The notes below the pieces were generated by a model. It was not told the DNA's origin. It searched no databases and saw nothing but the letters and a program-made list of their open reading frames with translations. Below, in pieces: positions 48,916 to 60,205 of a stretch of 64,000 nucleotides of DNA (positions within the stretch are counted from its first letter, which is position 1; each line of letters begins with the position of its first letter). Source of the stretch: Perkinsus olseni (taxonomy: Eukaryota; Perkinsozoa; Perkinsida; Perkinsidae). The stretch lies in contig JABANP010000045.1 of the NCBI GenBank assembly GCA_013115135.1, positions 124,001 to 188,000 of the forward strand. The letters are read 5' to 3'. The translations under genes and the position numbers were made by a program.

Positions 48916-50772
48916 ATGAAGTCTTGGAAATCATTCTTAAATTTGAAGGTTACCGATGAGGATAAGCCCCTAACATGGACTGATCCTAATGGCAATACGT
49001 ACCATTATTATGAGCATCCTATGATGAAGGCGACTATATTCGTATTACTACAAGAGATGTGCGAGAGACTGGCTTTCTACGGTTTAACCCCTAATTTACA
49101 AACCTTTCTTAAGGTTAATTTGGGTTATACTGATTCTGCTGCCAATACATATATTGCCGATTTCCAGGCAATTATATATGTAACACCGTTAATAGCCGCT
49201 GTATTATCTGATACGTGGTTAGGTGTATATAATACTATTCTCATATTCTCTGTTGTATATACCATCGGTCTAGCATTATTCTGTGTGGCATCAGTTCCCA
49301 GGTTATGTCAACCATGGATGGTTCATCTCTCTCTAATGGTACTCATCACGTTGGGTAGTGGTGGTATTAAAAGTTGTGTCAATGTAATGGGTGCTCAACA
49401 ATTCCATCCAGAGTTGCATAAAGCACTCATTACTAGATTCTTTACATATTTCTATTCCAGTATTAATATTGGTGCTCTTGTCGGTGGTATCGTAACACCT
49501 ATATTGGTCGAAGATGTATCTTTCTTCGTTGCATATCTCGTACCATTCTTTGCCTTTATTATAGCAACAGCTGTATTCTTATATGGCGGTGTTATGGGTA
49601 GATTCGTTAAGCCTAAGCCCCAAGGATCTGCTGTATTAGAGGTATGTAAAGTTGTCGGTTATGCTTGTTACAAGCTATCCTTAGAGAAATGCAAGAAGTC
49701 TAGAGGTGGACCATTTGATGATCGTTTTATTGAGGATGCTAAGGAGATATTCCGTTTGATACCTCTTTTTACCATCATCATACCTTTTACCATCGCCTAT
49801 GATCAGATGACTACTGCATGGTTGACTCAGGCTGAGAAGATGAATCTTGATACATTTGGGTGGCAGATGCCTGCAGCATTAATGCAGAATATTGATAGTG
49901 TTGCCATTATTGTTAATTCCCTTTTGATTGATGGTCTTCTATATTCATGGCTTAGATCAAAAGGAAAAATGTGGTCTGTTCTTACACGTATGTGTGTTGG
50001 TTCTCTTATGGGCTCTGCTTCATTGTTACTATCTCTTGCTGTTGAATATGCTATTATGTATCGACCTCTATATACAGTATCCGTATGGTGGCAAGTACCA
50101 CAATTCTGGGTAATTGCAGCTGGTGAGATATTCTTAACATCAACATCATACGAAGTTGCATTCACATATTCACCAAGCCATTTAAAAGCAGTGTCATCGG
50201 CGATTAACTTGCTGTTCTTCGCCATTGCAAATTTCATTGCTGGCGCCATCTTTCAAGTATGTTCTCCCTGGATGCCTGATTTTACTCCATCAGATTATCC
50301 AGATTCTGTCATGTACTATGGTTCCCATTACGATTACTATTACTTACTTTTGGCTGGTATATGTGTGATTGGGGCATTCATGTGTTTAGCACTTATGCCG
50401 TACTTCAATCGTGTTGATCGTGAAGCTAAGAAGCGTCAACAAGACGAGGATGCTGAACTAGCTGCTGCTTCTTCATCTGAGGTTAAGTCCAAAAGTGACG
50501 ATGTGTGTAAGATGAGTAGCGACGAGGTCGAAGATGCCAAGGAAGAGGAAGTAGAAGAGGATGAGAAAGAAGCTCTCGCCACTGACGATGAATCTGTTGA
50601 TGGTTATACAAGTCAACTAAGCAGTGGAGCTAGCAGCAGTAGTAGAGGTAACGATGATATACTTTCATCATCGTCAGTCCAAGTCTTTAATAATGCTTTA
50701 TCTTCAGACGATTCGCTTGGCGGCAAGATACAATCAAGAGGAGAAGATCATCTTAGCAGCAGCCACCCTTGA
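48916..50772 (+). CDS. Proton-coupled oligopeptide transporter (POT/PTR2 family)
   Basis: Major-facilitator protein that imports di- and tripeptides (or related solutes) with protons. The single uninterrupted frame of 618 residues is full length. TM1 carries the family motif EMCERLAFYGL (ExxER, about residues 47-57); further signatures are AVLSDTWLGVYNTILIFSVV, LGSGGIKSCVNVMGAQQF, TRFFTYFYSSINIGALVGGI, IIPFTIAYDQMTTAWLTQAE, the VPQFWVIAAGEIFLTSTSYE + VAFTYSP segment (TM10 region) and MLAG-type last spans ending ALMPYFNR. The C-terminal 120 residues are acidic and Ser-rich (EEEVEEDEKEALATDD). ATG 48916 is the first Met and lies just before the conserved N-terminus. There are no introns, unlike nearly all neighbours, and codons lean to A/T at third positions. 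Confidence 0.95.
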   Translation: MKSWKSFLNLKVTDEDKPLTWTDPNGNTYHYYEHPMMKATIFVLLQEMCERLAFYGLTPNLQTFLKVNLGYTDSAANTYIADFQAIIYVTPLIAAVLSDTWLGVYNTILIFSVVYTIGLALFCVASVPRLCQPWMVHLSLMVLITLGSGGIKSCVNVMGAQQFHPELHKALITRFFTYFYSSINIGALVGGIVTPILVEDVSFFVAYLVPFFAFIIATAVFLYGGVMGRFVKPKPQGSAVLEVCKVVGYACYKLSLEKCKKSRGGPFDDRFIEDAKEIFRLIPLFTIIIPFTIAYDQMTTAWLTQAEKMNLDTFGWQMPAALMQNIDSVAIIVNSLLIDGLLYSWLRSKGKMWSVLTRMCVGSLMGSASLLLSLAVEYAIMYRPLYTVSVWWQVPQFWVIAAGEIFLTSTSYEVAFTYSPSHLKAVSSAINLLFFAIANFIAGAIFQVCSPWMPDFTPSDYPDSVMYYGSHYDYYYLLLAGICVIGAFMCLALMPYFNRVDREAKKRQQDEDAELAAASSSEVKSKSDDVCKMSSDEVEDAKEEEVEEDEKEALATDDESVDGYTSQLSSGASSSSRGNDDILSSSSVQVFNNALSSDDSLGGKIQSRGEDHLSSSHP

Positions 50773-50878
50773 TAATTGTAGTCTTTGATGATTGGGATGA
50801 CTATGATGATAATGGTCATCTTGGACTACTACGAGTGTTGAGAGTCGTTCATCAAGTGGTAGTGGTGGTGTTATCATC

Positions 50879-51663
50879 CTAACCATGCACGATCTCTGTT
50901 GTTGTGATGATGAAGCATTCATCCTTATCCAAGGGTAAGATGATATCATTCATTTCATCATCAGAGGAGTATCTTTCTTGTCGCTTATCCATTTTAATAG
51001 CTCTATTTTCGCACTTGTTGCCACTGCTGCTGCCACTGATGGAGATGATGTCTCTACTGTTCATAATGGTAGTACTACTACTACCACTACTTTTACTACT
51101 ACTTCTACTACTTTAGTACGGTGGCTTTTAATGTATTCTTCGCTCCTCTTTATCGCTTTTTCTACGCTTCTGGCTCTTCTTTTACTGTACTGCTGATGCA
51201 AGTGAATCCTATTCTGATAGTTCTGATAATAATGATAATAATAATAGCGTAGCCTGAGTAGTTTTGCAACGACAGCAGTAGCAGCCACATCATGAATGAT
51301 TGTTGAAAGTATTGGTTCTAGTGTCGATGATGAGCGGATAGTACTATGATGATACTACTCTAACAGCTGTATTAGTCGTAGATTTCCGTCTTTGCCGTTG
51401 ATGATCAAGAACTATGATCATTATTATTAATGATATTACAGTCATTAGTCATGAGATTATTATGCTCGACTACACTAATGTTGTTGACTAGTATCCGCAA
51501 GCAGATAATCATTCAACAGCCATACTACATTCGAGTGTATGGTCTTCTTCCTTTCTCAATCATCATCGGTGTTGGTTATGCTGCCGTTGTCTGTCCCTTT
51601 GTGTAACACATCGATTATCGCCCAGTTACTCTCATCTGTATCTATCCATCGTTCTATTACCAT
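50879..51663 (-). CDS. Hypothetical Ser/Lys-rich protein
   Basis: ATG 51663 opens VIERWIDTDESNWAIIDVLH, a plausible globular start. Further down the minus strand, open stretches with basic residues (RRARSVEKAIKRSEEYIKSH, about 51130-51200) and a final exon RDIISISGSSSGNKCENRAI / KMDKRQERYSSDDEMNDI, ending at 50879, follow. I could not connect all parts in frame and recognise no domain. It may be one small nuclear-type gene or two fragments. It is convergent with the POT gene. Confidence 0.3.
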
Positions 51664-51999
51664 CTTGAGTTATTGTATATGAAGTATACGGGAGGATTGC
51701 GTGCATGGGTTGGAACTGTTGTAGGTCATGACCCGTCATCATACGGTCATACTCATCAACCAAGCACATGATACCTCAATTGGTGTTCAGCTTCACCGGG
51801 CGTGGGAAAGGAACTTTACTGCCATCATCTTGTCACTGAACTGGGCGTCGTATCTGTTTCGGTATTCCTTGGCTGTTGAATAGAAAGCGCGATAGTATCG
51901 GGTCTACTCCCGCCCGAAGATTACCAAGACTTGTAATTCAACAATTAGTTATATGATGAAGCATGCTGATGGTAGTAGTGGTATTAATATCGCAGATGA
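51664..51999. other. Short spacer between two minus-strand genes
   Basis: About 340 bp between the CDK stop and the next minus-strand start. I see no repeat or coding signature in it. Confidence 0.35.
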
Positions 52000-53720
52000 T
52001 TATGATGAGGTAACAGTTTTGATACTACCATTACCATCACTGTTGCTCATATCATAACTTTTATCTCCAGCAGCTGTGATGATAGAGTCGTGGAATTGAG
52101 TTTTATCGAGTGCTGCGAAGTATGGCTGATAAGAATGAGAATTAGTCGAATCATCATCATCATCATGAGGATGCTGATTACATGCTCTAAACCCCTCTTG
52201 CATGATAGTCTATCAGCTGGGTTATAGGCGAGGAACATCTAACATGAGCACCAAGGCACCAATAAACATCGAGTATTGAAGAGAATAATCATATTACGGA
52301 GAGTAGATCACAACCAGCTGGTCCAAGCTTATCCATCAAACCAGGTATATTCTCCCAGCCTCTCGGACGCCATTGCGGGAAGGTATCCTTAAAGTCGGGT
52401 AATGATCTTACACCAGCCCACACGGATTCATTAGGTGTGCCAAGTTTACGGAATATTCTGAAATGCTGATGATGATGATACACATGATGACTTGGCAATG
52501 TGTAGAATACCTGAAGATAGTGTCGATCTCAGAGTCTCCCGGGAATAATGGTGTATTAGTCGCCATCTCTGCTATGATACAACCAACAGACCAATTATCA
52601 ATAGGTATAGAATATCTATAGAACACATAAGAATTGAGAATGAGTAAATATGATTACTCATTACTTGCTACTGCCTAATAATATCTCGGGAGCACGATAC
52701 CATACAGTTACCACCTAGAGGACGATACACCTTACCGCAACACATCGCACTTCTTACTTCGTGTGTATACTTCGGTATTGGTAAACTGAATGCTCTGGCC
52801 AAACCAAAGTCTGCCAATTTGAGTGTACCGTCGGCGTCTATTAATAGATTTTGGGGTTTGAGATCTCTGACAAGGAAGAAGTATTCATACACTCAGTGAT
52901 GATGATGATGATGGTCACCTATGAATAACACGATACTCATGACAATAGTTGGTACCAAGCAAGAGTTGATAGGCGAATGATTGAACCTACATCATCATCA
53001 ACAGCAGCAGCAGCAGCAGCAGCAGCTTTGTCGTGGTAGAAGGTATTGTTGGTGTATTACCTTATCCTTGGTGAGGCCTCCCACCTGTTTCATATGCTTC
53101 TTCAAATCCAAATCTACAAACTCGAATATCAGGTATCTAAAGACCACTACTATCGTCGTTGCTGTTATATGTACTCAGGTATGATGGTAATAATAATTGC
53201 CATTATTACAATTTCTTCTGACTGCAAAATACATCCAATAATTTAACTATATTGGGATGCCTGAGTTCCTTGAGTAAGGATACTTCTCTGATAGCTGTTG
53301 ATGGTACACCCTCATCTTCTTGATCCAATCTAATGATCACCCGGCATGATAGTGGTAATGACCGCCGAAGATACTGTATCATCATCAACAACAGTTGTCA
53401 TCGGGCGCATTACTTCATCCTTTTCATTGCTACAACTAATCCTGTAGCTTGGCACCTTGCTTTATACACTTCACCATATGTACCCTCACCCAGGGGTTTC
53501 TTCTCTGTTCTTTGATATCTTGATGATAGGGGATTGGTAATACGACATGATACACCGGTATCATCATAACACTTTGCTACTACCTTTGTTCAAATTCGAA
53601 TGCCCCAGCATCCTTATCAAGTGTTGGAAAGAATGAAGTATTGTTGGGTGGATGGTGATGATATTCGTGTACAGCAGAAGCAGGAGGGGCGGCTGCTGAC
53701 AAGAGCATAAAACCGCCCAT
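52000..53720 (-). CDS. CDK1: Cyclin-dependent kinase, PSTAIRE type (CDK1/CDK2-like)
   Basis: Cell-cycle Ser/Thr kinase activated by cyclin. Motifs: glycine loop [20 protein letters not shown] (about 53490), VAMKRMK with the catalytic Lys, [20 protein letters not shown] (intact PSTAIRE, about 53270-53320), [31 protein letters not shown] and [17 protein letters not shown] (about 52755-52870). Across an intron come [83 protein letters not shown] and [11 protein letters not shown]. The stop is at 52002-52000. The T-loop Thr lies where expected (YTHE). The Gly-loop residues usually written TYG are intact. Unlike CDK1, which starts almost at the glycine loop, ATG 53720 gives a roughly 45-residue extension ([20 protein letters not shown]...). 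Introns are GT-AG and short. Confidence 0.92.
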
Positions 53721-53889
53721 TGTTGTTGTTATCATTGCTACTGTTGGTAGTATTACCACCATTACTGCTGCTGTTGTTGGCTCTAGTCGTAAAGCCCTTC
53801 TTGTTGTTATTGTGGCTTATGATCATTACTGAAGGTAATACTCCCAGGTTATTAATAATAATATGGTACGAGTGTTAATCACTGTAACG

Positions 53890-56514
53890 CTAATCCATCA
53901 AGAATAGAAATCATGTGTCCATGATGATCATCATCATCAGTCTCATCAGCTCTTACAATGAACTATGTGTTTATACATATGATACAGCATCTCTTTACAT
54001 TTCGATAACAGCCCATCATCATCCAATATCTTACCATCATCACCATAATGATGATGATCACTGTTATTACCTAATGATGATTGGAGACTGTAGTTGTACA
54101 TAGAGTGCCGCCATGTCTTACCACTATAATAATGCCGTGGACGACCGTATCGCGGTACACCTGCTGTTCCCCCTTCACCATGTTGAATAGCCGGCGGTAG
54201 TAAAGTAGCGACCATAGGATAGGCTTGCTGTATGAAATGAGCAATAGTTGGTGTCATATGTTGTTGATGATAATGATGATGAATGATATTCTCATTATCA
54301 TCATCCTCATGGCCACCATGTTGTTGTCGATTATGGTCTGTCTTGTTGTTGTTGTTATGATGTATACACTGGATGGCTAGTTTGGTTATCCTATCATAGA
54401 TCGATGATAACTCATCATCAAGATCATACCTAAGCTAATCATCATGACAACAACATGAGCAACAACAACAACAACAGGCGGCATTATTACATTTCGAGAG
54501 ATGGTATGAGTAGTGGTAGCTTAGTGTTCATATCAGTGTCCAAATTATTACTACTACTAGTACCATCGCCATTGACTTGTAGTAATGGTGGAATGAGCGC
54601 TGGAGATTCTCTGTTAACTCTACCACCACCACCACCACCCCGACCACCACCATCACTGCTACTGTGAGCAGCAGCAGCAGGAGGACCATCACTGATAATG
54701 AACTGTGGTGCTATCAAAGTTAGGGATCGTTTTTGTGGTGGTGGTGGGGGTATGTCATGTGAGGCGGCGGCAGTATTGTTATTATTATCAACGGTAATTG
54801 TGGCATTACCTGGTATTCAGAAATCGAATATGGTCCTCATACATCGCTCCAGCAGCATCATCATTCTAATAATCCTAGGCCACCGCTGATTAATACAATT
54901 ATTATTACAATTGTTGGAATATGTCCTATTATTGGAGGGCATTAGATGGGCATATGCTTGGATAACAGTAGGGAGGGTATCCTGTGATAACAATAATGAT
55001 TAGAATTATCAACTAGTACTACTACTGATGATGATGCAACTATTTTACAATAGTATCGACAATCCAACAGTTCTATTACTTACCACTATATTACTACTAC
55101 CATACTCTTGATGATGATGGTGAATAGGAGGTCGGGTTGTTGTGTTGATGTTGTCTGTATGAATAACGATGAGGACCTACGCCGTAGTCAATAGTACTAC
55201 CATGATGGTGATGATGATGGCCTTGTAAACACGATTTAACAGTCTCAGATAATATACTAGTATTGGGTATGCTGCTACTATCCATGAAGGGGTATGATGC
55301 TGATGCTGATGCTGTGGCCCCATGATGATTGACCGTGAGAGTATCATTCTCCTTGCTTCTCATCATCAATCCGCTAACTGTATCAGTATGATGATGATGA
55401 TTATCCAAAGAAATGGTAGAACGAGGATGGTAGGTACTCTCGACCTGACGAGCATGACGACTGTAATAATGGTACACATGATGAAGACTCAGTTGAAGGA
55501 TGATACTTAATATTACCCCCTCAATAAGGTATCTTATGATATTATCCTGAACAATGGACGACCATAATGATCATGATGATGATTATGATGATGATTATGA
55601 TTACCGCAAATATATGATTATCCTCTCTATGAATATATTCATCAGTAAACAACATATAACTGCCCAATACGCAAACCTTACCCCCACCACCAGCAGCAGA
55701 CGACGACGACGATGATGTAGTAAGACATAATGGTCTGCGATGACTGATTATGACCGCGAATAACTGTGATCGTATTACCTATACATGGGGTATGACAATG
55801 GGCCCGAATGAAATAGTATTCTACTGGTAGTAGTACTGGGAGAGGTTGTCATCTGAGCAGTAGTACTGGATACAAGCATACTCCAGCATACTCACCTTAT
55901 TCCTGAGGGGTGCAGTACTGTATGATAAAGCCGATAAAGTAGCACCGAATGGGTATATGATACATAATGATGATGTAAGGGGGTCATCAGACCTCCTCCT
56001 AGTCACCACACTCTTATTATTACCACTACTACCGATATTACCAGATACTGTTATAATAACCTGATTACCATTGATGCTACTAAAACGGGCTATTCTTTTC
56101 TCCTTGTTACCTCCTTAGGATGATGATACTTTGGATGATGTACTGACCTTATTAACGAATCATTATTAATATTAATATTGTATTGGTCCTGTAATATATT
56201 ATTTATACTACCATTGCTATCACCACCCTCATTAGATAATATTAATAATGATCCACCATCAATATTAATATACCTGTTATGCTACTGCATAGATGATGCC
56301 GTTACATAGCTGAGACTCACTACTTTGCCACGGCATCCTTCTCTTGTGAATTGAAGTCACATTGTGGATTTGGTAATATTACCAGATTACATCCTAACCA
56401 TAGAGCCTTGAAACAACAGAGGTTAATGAATCTCTCATCATCAGCTCGGAGGCTCTTGAGAGGAACTTCGTCACAACTACGTCGTGCAGCCAGGGAAGGC
56501 GAGGAGGGAGGCAT
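53890..56514 (-). CDS. Low-complexity protein, unknown function
   Basis: I do not recognise it. ATG 56514 begins a globular-looking stretch: PPSSPSLAARRSCDEVPL, DERFINLCCFKALWLGCN, LVILPNPQCDFNSQEKDAVA. The intron 56323-56274 (50 bp, next exon starting GT) joins in frame to YININIDGGSLLILSNEGG... and NNILQDQYNI. Then come KRIARFSSINGNQ, RRRSDDP, a His/Ser-rich region (HARQVESTYHPRSTISLDNH at about 55400-55460, SIPNTSILSETVKSCLQG at about 55225-55275) and a Gly run (GGGRGGGGGGRVNRESP, about 54600-54650). A last open region has TPTIAHFIQQAYPMVATLLP and RPRHYYSGKTWRHSMYNYSL (about 54100-54255). The 3' end is not resolved, and a second gene could be hidden in this span. Confidence 0.4.
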
Positions 56515-57585
56515 GCCACACTGGGCAGCCTATTAGGCATGAGGGAGAAAGAAGGTGAAAAGAGGATTAAGTAGTCCCAGGACCAACAACTGCGATTGCG
56601 GAAACCCAGATGATTAGATGGTGAAAATTTGTGTAGAAAGGGAGGGCCCAACCAATACCGAGTCACCAGCAAGGGGGACGTATGGGTATGGCAGGTTCGA
56701 TCTCTACTTCGTACCGGGAAAACCCCGGCCACCCTCACGCGACGTTGACGCGTAGAGACCTGTGAGGGATCATGCTACCAACAACGCGGCATAGTCCCCA
56801 CTGGTACGCCTTCTAGCCGCGCGCCCCGGGCGCGCTGCGCGCTCGCCCCTAAATTCTTCTCTCAGACCCGAAAAAACTGTAATCTCCCCGAGAAATCTTT
56901 GCGGCTCCCCTTGTGATTCTCAGCTCGACTCCTTTCGATAGAGGAAGACATCACTGTGTACCGCTGTACTTCGGGTCTTGTAATATGTTTGTAATGAATG
57001 TCTTGTAATGAATGTTCGATTATTGAATGTTATTGAGCTGCACACACCTCGTTAGTACCTCGTTATGAGAGCCGTCCCAATTCGTGACGATCTACTAGTA
57101 CCTCTGCTCTGGCTTGCCTCTAGAGTCCCTTTCATTCCAGCGAGCACGTCCTGTCCAAGCTCATCCCGTCGTTCTTAGTTCGGCCAACATTTCGACAATA
57201 CACATGGAGACGTTCGACCACCGCAGTCGCCGAGGTGACCTGCGTGGGGGTCTAAAAGAGCACAGGCGTTCGTTTATCGGTTTACAATGTGGAGTACCGA
57301 GTGTAAGAGAATTAGAAGGACACCTCGTGCATAGTATCCATGTAGTCTGATTGGTAAAGTATCATGTTACATAAAGGTTCCCCTTTCAGTGCGACGGTCA
57401 TGTGCTGTCGTCGATAATTATGTTGTTAATCTTATTTCTTCCAATATCTGCGGCGAATATCGTCTCTGCTTGCAGTTGCTTTACCGTCGTCTTGTGCCCA
57501 TAGTCTTGCGCTCGCCACAGTAATCGATTATCATTACTATCTTCACGTTGTCATCGTCCTACTGTGTTACTGAAGTACATCAGGA
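56515..57585. promoter_or_regulatory. Divergent 1.07 kb spacer, microsatellite-poor, with a GC-rich palindromic core
   Basis: It lies between a minus-strand start (56514) and a plus-strand start (57586). Unlike the rest of the window it has almost no trinucleotide repeats. A run made almost only of G and C (about 56817-56847) contains nested GCGCGC and CCCGGG palindromes. Two copies of TTGTAATGAATGT stand at about 56989-57013. It could be a shared promoter or an unannotated RNA gene; I found no tRNA, snRNA or SRP signature. Confidence 0.4.
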
Positions 57586-59968
57586 ATGGTGGTATTGGTT
57601 GGTGATGGTAAGGTAAGGTATGATGATATGATTATGGACAGCAGTAATGATGGAGCATGTCAAGGTCGCAGCGGCATTATTCATCATAATGGACGCTATG
57701 TATCAACACCAACTTACACCATACCTACTAGCAGAGCAGCCCCCATACGACTTACCTTTGATGATATTCATAAACTATTAGGAGATGATAGTAATGAAGG
57801 AAGGATAGTATCATAGTAAGTAACAGTATGATGATAGTATTCATCATCATCATCATGATGATGGCAGTTATATTGGTGACTTGCTGTGTTTATTACCTAC
57901 CTTGGAAGCATACGTGGATGATAATAGTAAATTGGGTGGCAGGTCATTGCTAAAGGTAATATCCTGTAGTGTCGACTGATAATGATAGTGGTAGTAGTAG
58001 TAGGTACCCTCAGATTACATGTTGATGGTATCGATGCAGCGTCATTATTCCAGCATCATCAAACCATTATCATCATCAACTCATACTGGGGATAAAAATA
58101 AAGGGTTAATAATTGAAACAGGATCGGGTCGTCAGAGGGTACACCCGAGTACGTACGCTAAAATAGTTAATGCTATACAGGATGTTGATTTAATGGTTAT
58201 GTTATCTGAAGATGTAATAAGTTGTATAACTTGGAGTATGTACCTGCTTTTGTTATCAGTTACCAGTCTCATCGATGCAGCAGTATGAGCATGATAGTAG
58301 TGGTAAGGAGGTGGAGGTAGTTGGTAAGAGGAGATTAGCGAGAACTAAAGAGTGTCATGATGAATGGAAGGAAAAGTAAGCATGATAGACTGTAGACTGA
58401 GGCACATTAATGGTGGTAGTCAACAATAAAGGTTCATAGATGGTGTATCATGGAATGATAATATCACTAGTTCGGGTATACTTGATAATTGTCAAGGATG
58501 GAAGGTAATAGCAACAACAGCAGGAGTAGTAGAAGGAGCGGTACTTATAATATCAGGATGTAGCGTATCGTAGTAAGTATTGTCATGCTGCTGGTGATGG
58601 AGGATGCCAGTGTCCACATCACCAATGGATTGGTGGCTTATCGTCAACAACTATGATGCCTTACCAAAGGCGTCACCTTATTCATGCTACTACACATGAC
58701 ACCAACAACAACAATGATACTGGTGATACTACTAGTAGCATAGCGATACGATGTAATACTAACAACAACAAGGCGACGAGGACTACCACTACCACACTTG
58801 GTGCTATTATTATTCAGGTATGCCATTACAGCTGAGAAGAGCCCTTATTACTGATGAGTCGTTATACAGTCATGGCAACACTTATCATAGTATCAGCGCA
58901 ATGAGGGAGTTTATCACTTGTAAATCATGTTATCGAGCCCACATGAATATAGCTGACAAGGAGGCACATGAGGCGGATACTCAAGGAGCCGCCTGTCCAG
59001 CAGCAGCACCAGCAGCAGCAGTAGATGAAGGTAGTAGTAGTGGTAGAAGCGTGCATCATCATCATCAGCGGATTGGGTCTTATCTTGAGGTAACAAAGAA
59101 GGTTCGTCGTCGTCGTCGTCATCACTATCATTACCTAAGTATTGTTATTGTTGTTCCTTACATGAGATATTACATGCTATCTATTGTGGTATCGATGTTA
59201 TAGACACATCATTTATATTCGATATGGCAGATGAAGGGCTTATGTTGAATTGGACGATAATAGGTAGTATTGAAAGTGTCACTCATACTACAATCTGCCT
59301 AAGGACTAAATAATGAAGCTCACAATGAATCACTGAATGAGATATATTATCCTATAACATCAGATCCGACATCTACCACCATTGATGAGGAGAACACTCC
59401 GTCATCATCATCAGCGTCAACACTGATCATGCAAGAGCAGCAGCAGCAGCAGTGGAGAGAACTGAAACCATCATGGTAATAGTATTGTTAGATATTGGAG
59501 ATGATGTGATCTACTATTATTATTTTCAGTATACTACGAGTACGATACGATACCTCTATGACTGAGGACGATTATGGACAACCAATAGCATCACATCAAC
59601 AACAACAACAACATGATCATGATCATTATACGTTATCATATGTAATAGTAATTGGAGAGGGATCATTATTGTCTATCATGTCCTTATCTCTGTCCTTATC
59701 TCTGTCCTTATCTCTGTCCTTATCTCTGTCCTTATCTCTGTCCTTATTTCTGTCCTTATCATCATTATCAGGTGCATCATCTTTATACCTGTGGTGAGCT
59801 ATTAGGGCCTCAGTTAGTGTGCCGTAATAATATCATTATGCTTGATACATTATTCAAAGCAGCAAGAGAGGCTATCCAATCGCACAAGTATGTGCCATGG
59901 GCTAATCAAATGTTATCTACCAACACAATCACGCCATCAACACCATCATCAGATCATCTATCACCATG
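57586..59968 (+). CDS. QTRT2: Queuine tRNA-ribosyltransferase accessory subunit-like (QTRT2/TGT fold)
   Basis: The eukaryotic TGT enzyme swaps guanine for queuine at tRNA position 34 as a QTRT1/QTRT2 dimer; QTRT2 is the non-catalytic partner. From ATG 57586: GRSGIIHHNGRYVSTPTYTI and PTSRAAPIRLTFDDIHKLLG match the family N-terminus; IETGSGRQRVHPSTYAKIVN and QDVDLMVMLSED (about 58110-58215) match the V-x-GR-x-x-x-T segment; KRRLARTKECHDEW (about 58327-58370); CGIDVIDTSFIFDMADEGLM (about 59180-59245) matches the GVDLFDS-x-x-P segment; HYTLSY + VHHLYTCGELLGPQL, LDTLFKAAREAIQSH matches the C-terminal helices. Stop is TGA 59966-59968. The CxCxxC and HN zinc ligands are absent. Middle exons (58380-59150), including FITCKSCYRAHMNIADKEAH, are uncertain. 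Confidence 0.55.
59681..59760. repeat. 12-bp minisatellite TCTGTCCTTATC, about 6.7 copies
   Basis: The copies are perfect except for one ATC to TTC change. They lie inside the intron that ends ATTATCAG before VHHLYTCGELL of the QTRT2-like gene. The repeat is CT-rich on the coding strand and so doubles as a long pyrimidine tract before the acceptor. Confidence 0.9.
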
Positions 59969-60205
59969 ATCATCACGATTATAATGATGATGATCGTGCT
60001 GCTCACTCATTATCCCCATCCCAACAACCTTACTACTACCACTACTACTAGCTTCTTGTTGTATTCAGTTCCTGGTATGGTAGCATTCAGTAGTCCTTGT
60101 CTCGTTGTTGTTGTTGTTGTTGTTGATGTATAGATAATACTAGCGATTGTGCTGCTGCTGCTGTTGCAACAAGTGGTAGTACTTGTTATTATTCCACTTA
60201 CCACC

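Noticed and set aside
53390..53440. A non-canonical GA donor in the CDK gene after VVAMKR
   Set aside because: A normal GT donor nine bases later gives VAMKRMKLDQEDEG, which matches CDKs better.
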